DNA of 64,000 bases, taken from assembly GCA_025175895.1 (NCBI GenBank), contig CM046004.1, positions 2,480,001-2,544,000 of the forward strand. The letters are read 5' to 3'. The translations under genes were made by a program, and so were the position numbers. The notes below the pieces were generated by a model. The model saw nothing but the letters and a program-made list of their open reading frames with translations, did not search any database and was not told the DNA's origin. The stretch is from Wurfbainia villosa. Taxonomy: Eukaryota > Streptophyta > Magnoliopsida > Zingiberales > Zingiberaceae. Within the stretch, counting starts at the first letter, position 1; every line of letters begins with the position of its first letter. Positions 59,826 through 64,000 of this stretch are shown here, piece by piece.

Positions 59826-60835
59826 TGTGTTCAGTGTCAGGTCATGTCACATGCTAAACTTATTTTAATGTTGTCATTGTTGTGTCACATCATCTGTACA
59901 ATTTTGTCCAAATATATTCATTGTTATATCACGTCATCAGCACACACAAAAATATGTTCGTCGTCAGTCATGTCACCCGATGTTGTCATTGTTGTTTCAC
60001 ATCATCTGTGTGATTTTGTCTAAATATGTTCATTATTAGGTCATGTCATCTACACATAAAAATATATGTTCAGTGTCAGGTCACGTCACCTGCACAACTT
60101 GTCCTAATGTTGTCATTATTGTGTCACATCGTCTGTATAATTTTGTCCAAATGTGTTTATTATTAGTTCATGTCATCTGTACACATAAAAATATTTGTTT
60201 AATGTCAGGTCACGTCACCTGCACAACTTGTCTTGATGTTGTCATTATTGTGTCATATCATCTGCACAATTTTGTCCAAATGTGTTCATTATTAGTTCAT
60301 GTCATCTGCACATATAAAAATATGTGTTTAGTGTCAAGTCGCGTCACCTGCACAACTTGTCCTAATGTTGTCATTGTTGTGTCACGTCATTTGTACAATT
60401 TTGTCCAAATGTGTTCATTGTTATATCATGTCAGCAGGACACAAAAAGATATGTTAAATGTCAGGTCATGTTACTTGTCCAACTTATCCCGATGTTGTCA
60501 TTGTTGTTTCACATCATCTGTGTGATTTTGTCCAAATATGTTTATTATTAAGTCATATCATCTGCACACATAAAAATATGTGTTCAGTGTCAGGTAACGT
60601 CACATGCACAACTTGTTCTGATATTGTCATTGTTGTGTCACGTCATCTGTAAAATTTTGTCCAAATGTGTTTATTATTAGGTCATGTCATATGCACACAT
60701 AAAAATATGTGTTCAGTGTCAGGTCACGTCACCTGCACAACTTGTCCTGACGTTGTCATTATTGTGTCACGTCATCTGTGCAATTTTGTTCAAATGTGTT
60801 CATTGTTATATCACGTCGTTTGTATAAAATAAAAA
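59826..60835. repeat. 129-bp tandem repeat between the two Harbinger genes
   Basis: The unit start TGTCAGGTCACGTCACCTGC recurs at about 60073, 60202, 60331, 60458, 60587 and 60716, with shorter or older units back to 59833. The spacing is 127-129 bp, six to eight copies in all. Each unit also has TGTTGTCATTGTTGTGTCAC and an ACATAAAAATATGTGTT segment. 129 is a multiple of three, so an artefactual repetitive 160-codon frame opens across it. It lies where a shared divergent promoter would be expected. Confidence 0.85.
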
Positions 60836-60910
60836 ATATAGATATAACACACATTATAAATACACACCCCATAAGCAATATATATCTCATTCATTCAATT
60901 ACCTCAGAAG

Positions 60911-62248
60911 ATGGATAACAACAATGAAGGTTCATCAAATTTATCATCTTGACTCGATGATGATAGCTATGCGGAAATGTTTGGTCGCGAGGCAATTTGA
61001 TGTAAGGCAACAATTGATCGCTCGGTGATTTCTACCGATAATCAAATGATCTTCAATTATCTCAGCGAAGAAAATAGCGAAGCATGCATCGAGGTCGATT
61101 CACAGTCTGGCGTGATCGATCATGTCGTGAAAGTGGCGATCGTAATCTATTCAATGATTATTTGCGAAAATCCATTGTATAATGATCACGATGTTTAATG
61201 AAGATTCCGAATGGGACGAAATTTATTTATGTGTATTTGTGATGTTGTTAGTAATCATGACAACTATTTTATACAGAAAAGAGATGACCTTGGAAGACTT
61301 GGTTTGTCTAGCTTGCAAAAAATAACAGCTACATATCGGATATTGGTGTACGGTGTATCGACAGATGCTACTGATGAGTATATTAAAATAGGAGAATCAA
61401 CGACAATTGAAAGTGTGAAACGATTTTGTCGTGTTGTTGTTGAAGTTTTTGGAGGGCAGTACTTACGATCTCCAAATGCTCAAGATGTTGCTAGACTACT
61501 CCATATTGGTGAGCAACGAGGTTTTCCAGGTATGTTAGGTAGCCTAGATTGCATGCACTGGAGATGGAAAAAATGTCCAACAGCATGGGCACGACAATAT
61601 TCTAGCCGTAGTGGAAAGCCAACAATTATTCTGGAAGCTGTAGCTATTTATGATCTATGGATCTGACATGCATATTTTGGATTGGCCGGATCGAACAATG
61701 ATATTAATGTACTTGAGTCTTCTCATCTTTTTGCTAATCTTGCAGAAGGTATTATTATTCCTGCTCATTATGTCATTCAAGGAAAAGAGTACAATATGAG
61801 TTATTATTTAGCTGATGGTATATACCCAAAATGGTCAACACTCATTCAAACGATTCATGATCCACAAAGTCGAAAGAATAAATTATTTGCAATGAAGCAA
61901 GAAGCGTGTAGAAAGGATGTTGAGCGAGCATTTGACGTGCTCCAATCACGCTTTGCAATTATTACAGGACCTTCACGTTTTTGGCGAAAAAATATTTTAC
62001 ATGATATAATGACATCATGTATTATTATGCATAATATGATTATTGAAGATGAACGTGATTTAAATGCAGCAATCGTAGAAGGCTTCGAGGTGCCAACTCC
62101 AGATGTTGAGCTAGCAGGAGATGATAATACTCGATTTGAAATTTTTTTAGCTCGATACAGACAAATCAAAGACAAAGAAGTTCATATTGCCCTTCGAAAT
62201 GCATTAATTAAGCATTTATGGGAACAATATAGTAATTCTGAAAGTTAA
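60911..62248 (+). pseudogene. Harbinger transposase (HARBI1/ALP1-like DDE nuclease), disabled
   Basis: Encodes the DDE_Tnp_4-type nuclease that cuts and pastes the element. From MGRNLF at 61211 the frame is readable to the stop at 62246-62248. Catalytic-type residues are present: Asp in GSLDCMHWRWKK, Asp in GSNNDINVLESS, and Glu in DVERAFDVLQSRF. Lesions: the upstream part from ATG 60911 has an in-frame TGA at 60950-60952, another shortly after, and further stops just before 61211. A single TGA at 61664-61666 interrupts the core, where a Trp (TGG) is usual before HAYFGLAGS. The core is otherwise collinear with intact plant relatives, so inactivation looks recent. No intron is needed. Confidence 0.85.
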
Positions 62249-62696
62249 AGTCCCATAATATTGTATTTTTAATTAAGTGTTATTGTTTGTTTTCAATAAA
62301 AATTAGTAAAATATTTTATTCTAATTGTGTGTGATTTTATAATATTTTTAACATATATTTATACTTGAATAATCATGTAATAAAAAATAAAGATGAAAAA
62401 TTATAATTTTTTTATATATATTAGTTGGAGGCAAAATTAAAAAAATAATAATACATCTTAAATATTAATGAAGTATTAATTTTAAATATAATAATAATCA
62501 TATAAAAATATTAATAACTTAAAACGTATATTGCTAATTATATTACAACTAAGAAAAATAAAATATTCTAATGAATATTCTTTTTTGGTGTTATTTAGTG
62601 TGAATGGATTAGAATTGAAATAGTGTTTGGTGTTAAAATTACATCATTTTAGTGTCAAAATTATACCAAATTTGGTGTTGTGGGTTGGAGATGGTC

Positions 62697-62984
62697 TTAT
62701 AAAGTCAAGCTACTATAATAATATTAAAAATAAAAATATTTGTTAAATGCGAAACGACAATTTTAATTTTTGCCCCGTTGAATTTTTTCAATTTGACCTT
62801 CTCTATTTTTACCTACTCATGGATCACTGGGGCCTTAGCCCAGCAATATCAAGTGGGTCCATGTTTGAAACATGGGAGTAAGGGAGAATGGAAAACAACA
62901 ATTAATACCAGAAATGAGTAAAACATGGATCGAGCAGGATTAAAACAAAAAACAAAAAAAAAGGCATAATTTACAATTCAGCAG
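62697..62984 (-). other. 3' flank of the ELMO-domain gene
   Basis: Short intergenic stretch between the Harbinger element and the ELMO stop codon. It probably includes that gene's 3' UTR. No separate feature seen. Confidence 0.4.
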
Positions 62985-63575
62985 TCATCCAAGAAGGTTA
63001 AACGATGGCATGTCTTCTATCCTAATTACATCATCCATCAAAAACTCCCTCTCCAGCTGCGCTCGAGTCGACTTCAGAACCTCCTGAAAACACATAATTA
63101 ATATAAACACTTATTCAGGTTATTATTATTATTATTATATAAAAAAAATAAATATACCAAAAACAAATAAATAAGAGATCGATCGCAGTGAAAGAAGTAG
63201 GCATTGCTGACATTGAATTCCATGTAGGAAGCATTTCTTTGCAGCCATTGCTTGTCCATCAGCATGAAGGCAACACAGTAAAGCAAGTCGAACGCCCATT
63301 CATCCTCTGCCATGGCAAAGCATATGTCAGTCAGGGTGCTGCTGTCGAAGGGAAAGGGAAAGGCAAAGGCCTAGACAGTTCACTCAAGTGGAATGTGATT
63401 TGTAAAAAGCTGTGGTAGTAATTTCAAGTGGTTTAAGGACTGAAGAACCCAAGACTTGTAACGCTGCTCTATTGGATCTCATTGATGAACAGCAAGTAAA
63501 TTGGCACAAGTTAAACTAAAGGCTCACCGGACAGCATTTGGACAAAGACGGCTCTGACGAATGTCCTGGCCTTTG
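62985..63575 (-). CDS. ELMO/CED-12 domain protein, C-terminal exons (partial)
   Basis: Last three exons, transcript order 63575-63528, 63306-63212, 63083-62985, with GT-AG junctions and frame kept across them. They encode KARTFVRAVFVQMLS, then DEWAFDLLYCVAFMLMDKQW and ASYMEFN, and finally VLKSTRAQLEREF ending with PSFNLLG and a stop. This matches the C-terminal half of the plant ELMO-domain family, where FDLLYC-AF-LMD-QWL, SYMEFN and KSTR-QLERE are conserved. In animals ELMO acts with DOCK proteins on Rac; in plants the role is unclear. The first two-thirds of the gene lies beyond 64000; 63576-64000 reads as intron. No damage is visible. Confidence 0.88.
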
Positions 63576-64000
63576 CTGTAGATGCATAATCTCAAACTCG
63601 TCAGCATTCATATCGACAATCATGCATGTTAAATTATAGCAATGTTGAATACATCAAAAGGACTACAATTGCCATGTAACCCTACCAAGTATGCTGAATC
63701 ATTCAGTGCAGAACTATGCAAAAGGATGTACATTTTCCTTTTTTTTTTTTAATTTTTTTGGGGTAATCCAGCAGTTAAGGCTTTGCCTGATTAACTCTAA
63801 AAATAGACAGCCTCCTCTCGGTTTGTCTATCGGTAAATCTAGAGAACAACTTATGCATACTCCGAAGCCGACATTCAAGAAATATATTTCCTTTTCTTTT
63901 ACTGAAACTAGTGAACCCCAATATACACCTTGGTGTTAATAAGTTCTGGAACAAAAAGTCGCCATGATATCTAGCCGAAAAACTCTATCCTTGGTTCATG
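63576..64000 (-). other. Intron of the ELMO-domain gene
   Basis: No ELMO exon (the expected block preceding KARTFV) can be found here on the minus strand, so the intron extends to or past the window edge. It contains a T-rich run at about 63738-63760. Confidence 0.5.

Larger units (their letters stand above)
58021..62696. mobile_element. PIF/Harbinger DNA transposon, nearly complete, 4.7 kb
   Basis: Left end GGGCATCTCCAACCC; the right end in reverse complement is GACCATCTCCAACCC. Flanked by TTA on both sides (58018-58020 and 62697-62699), the usual Harbinger target duplication. Just inside both ends lie palindromes of the type ACACCAAATTTGGTGT, repeated several times on the left, likely transposase binding sites. 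It carries the two expected genes, divergently arranged: a Myb/SANT-like ORF1 (minus) and a DDE transposase (plus), separated by a 129-bp tandem repeat. Both genes are broken, so the copy is non-functional, though it could once have mobilised smaller relatives. Confidence 0.9.

Noticed and set aside
60043..60525. 160-codon repetitive frame between the Harbinger genes
   Set aside because: It arises because the 129-bp repeat is a multiple of three; it has no other coding feature.

Overview
The window is nuclear DNA from a flowering plant. The evidence is spliced genes with GT-AG introns and plant-type families (HIPP, Ole e 1/extensin, SPL/DPL1, PEX3, ELMO), sitting in AT-rich sequence crowded with plant transposons. 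GC-rich first exons next to AT-rich introns (clearest in the HIPP and lyase genes) point to a monocot, possibly a commelinid. This is an inference; no marker in the window settles the species.

Five protein genes can be supported: (1) an Ole e 1-domain protein with a long proline-rich tail, + strand, 3001-4379, two exons; (2) sphingosine-1-phosphate lyase (DPL1), - strand, 7391-17412, 15 exons including a 16-nt microexon; (3) a two-HMA-domain isoprenylated metal-binding protein (HIPP), + strand, 31515-33027, five exons; (4) the peroxisome biogenesis factor PEX3, - strand, 47997-53134, six exons; (5) the 3' end of an ELMO-domain gene, - strand, 62985-63575, whose remainder lies beyond the right edge. 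They look functionally unrelated. I see no operon-like or pathway grouping.

The rest is mostly repeats. From the left: degenerate GATCGGATT-rich repeats (1-1300); a tandem array of about 225-bp tRNA-like (SINE-like) units (4985-7120); a 3.3-kb TG...CA element with a TCGTC target duplication (18413-21723) inserted in a CGATCG-rich minisatellite that also holds a hAT-type MITE (22021-22655); a decayed fragment of the 18S rRNA 3' end (24853-25000); a long-inverted-repeat element with internal AACACCA repeats (26385-26910) and a larger relative (56130-57455); a 1.7-kb TG...CA element (35008-36734); two solo LTRs (42165-43066 and 43179-44163), each splitting a copy of the same short palindromic repeat; a GC-rich 450-bp imperfect inverted repeat (54005-54454); and an almost complete PIF/Harbinger transposon (58021-62696) with TTA target duplication, a Myb/SANT-like ORF1 and a HARBI1-like transposase in divergent orientation, both damaged by a few mutations.

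Exon boundaries were read by eye from splice signals, frame continuity and remembered family sequence. Repeat classes are judged from termini, target duplications and internal similarity only; no database search was possible.
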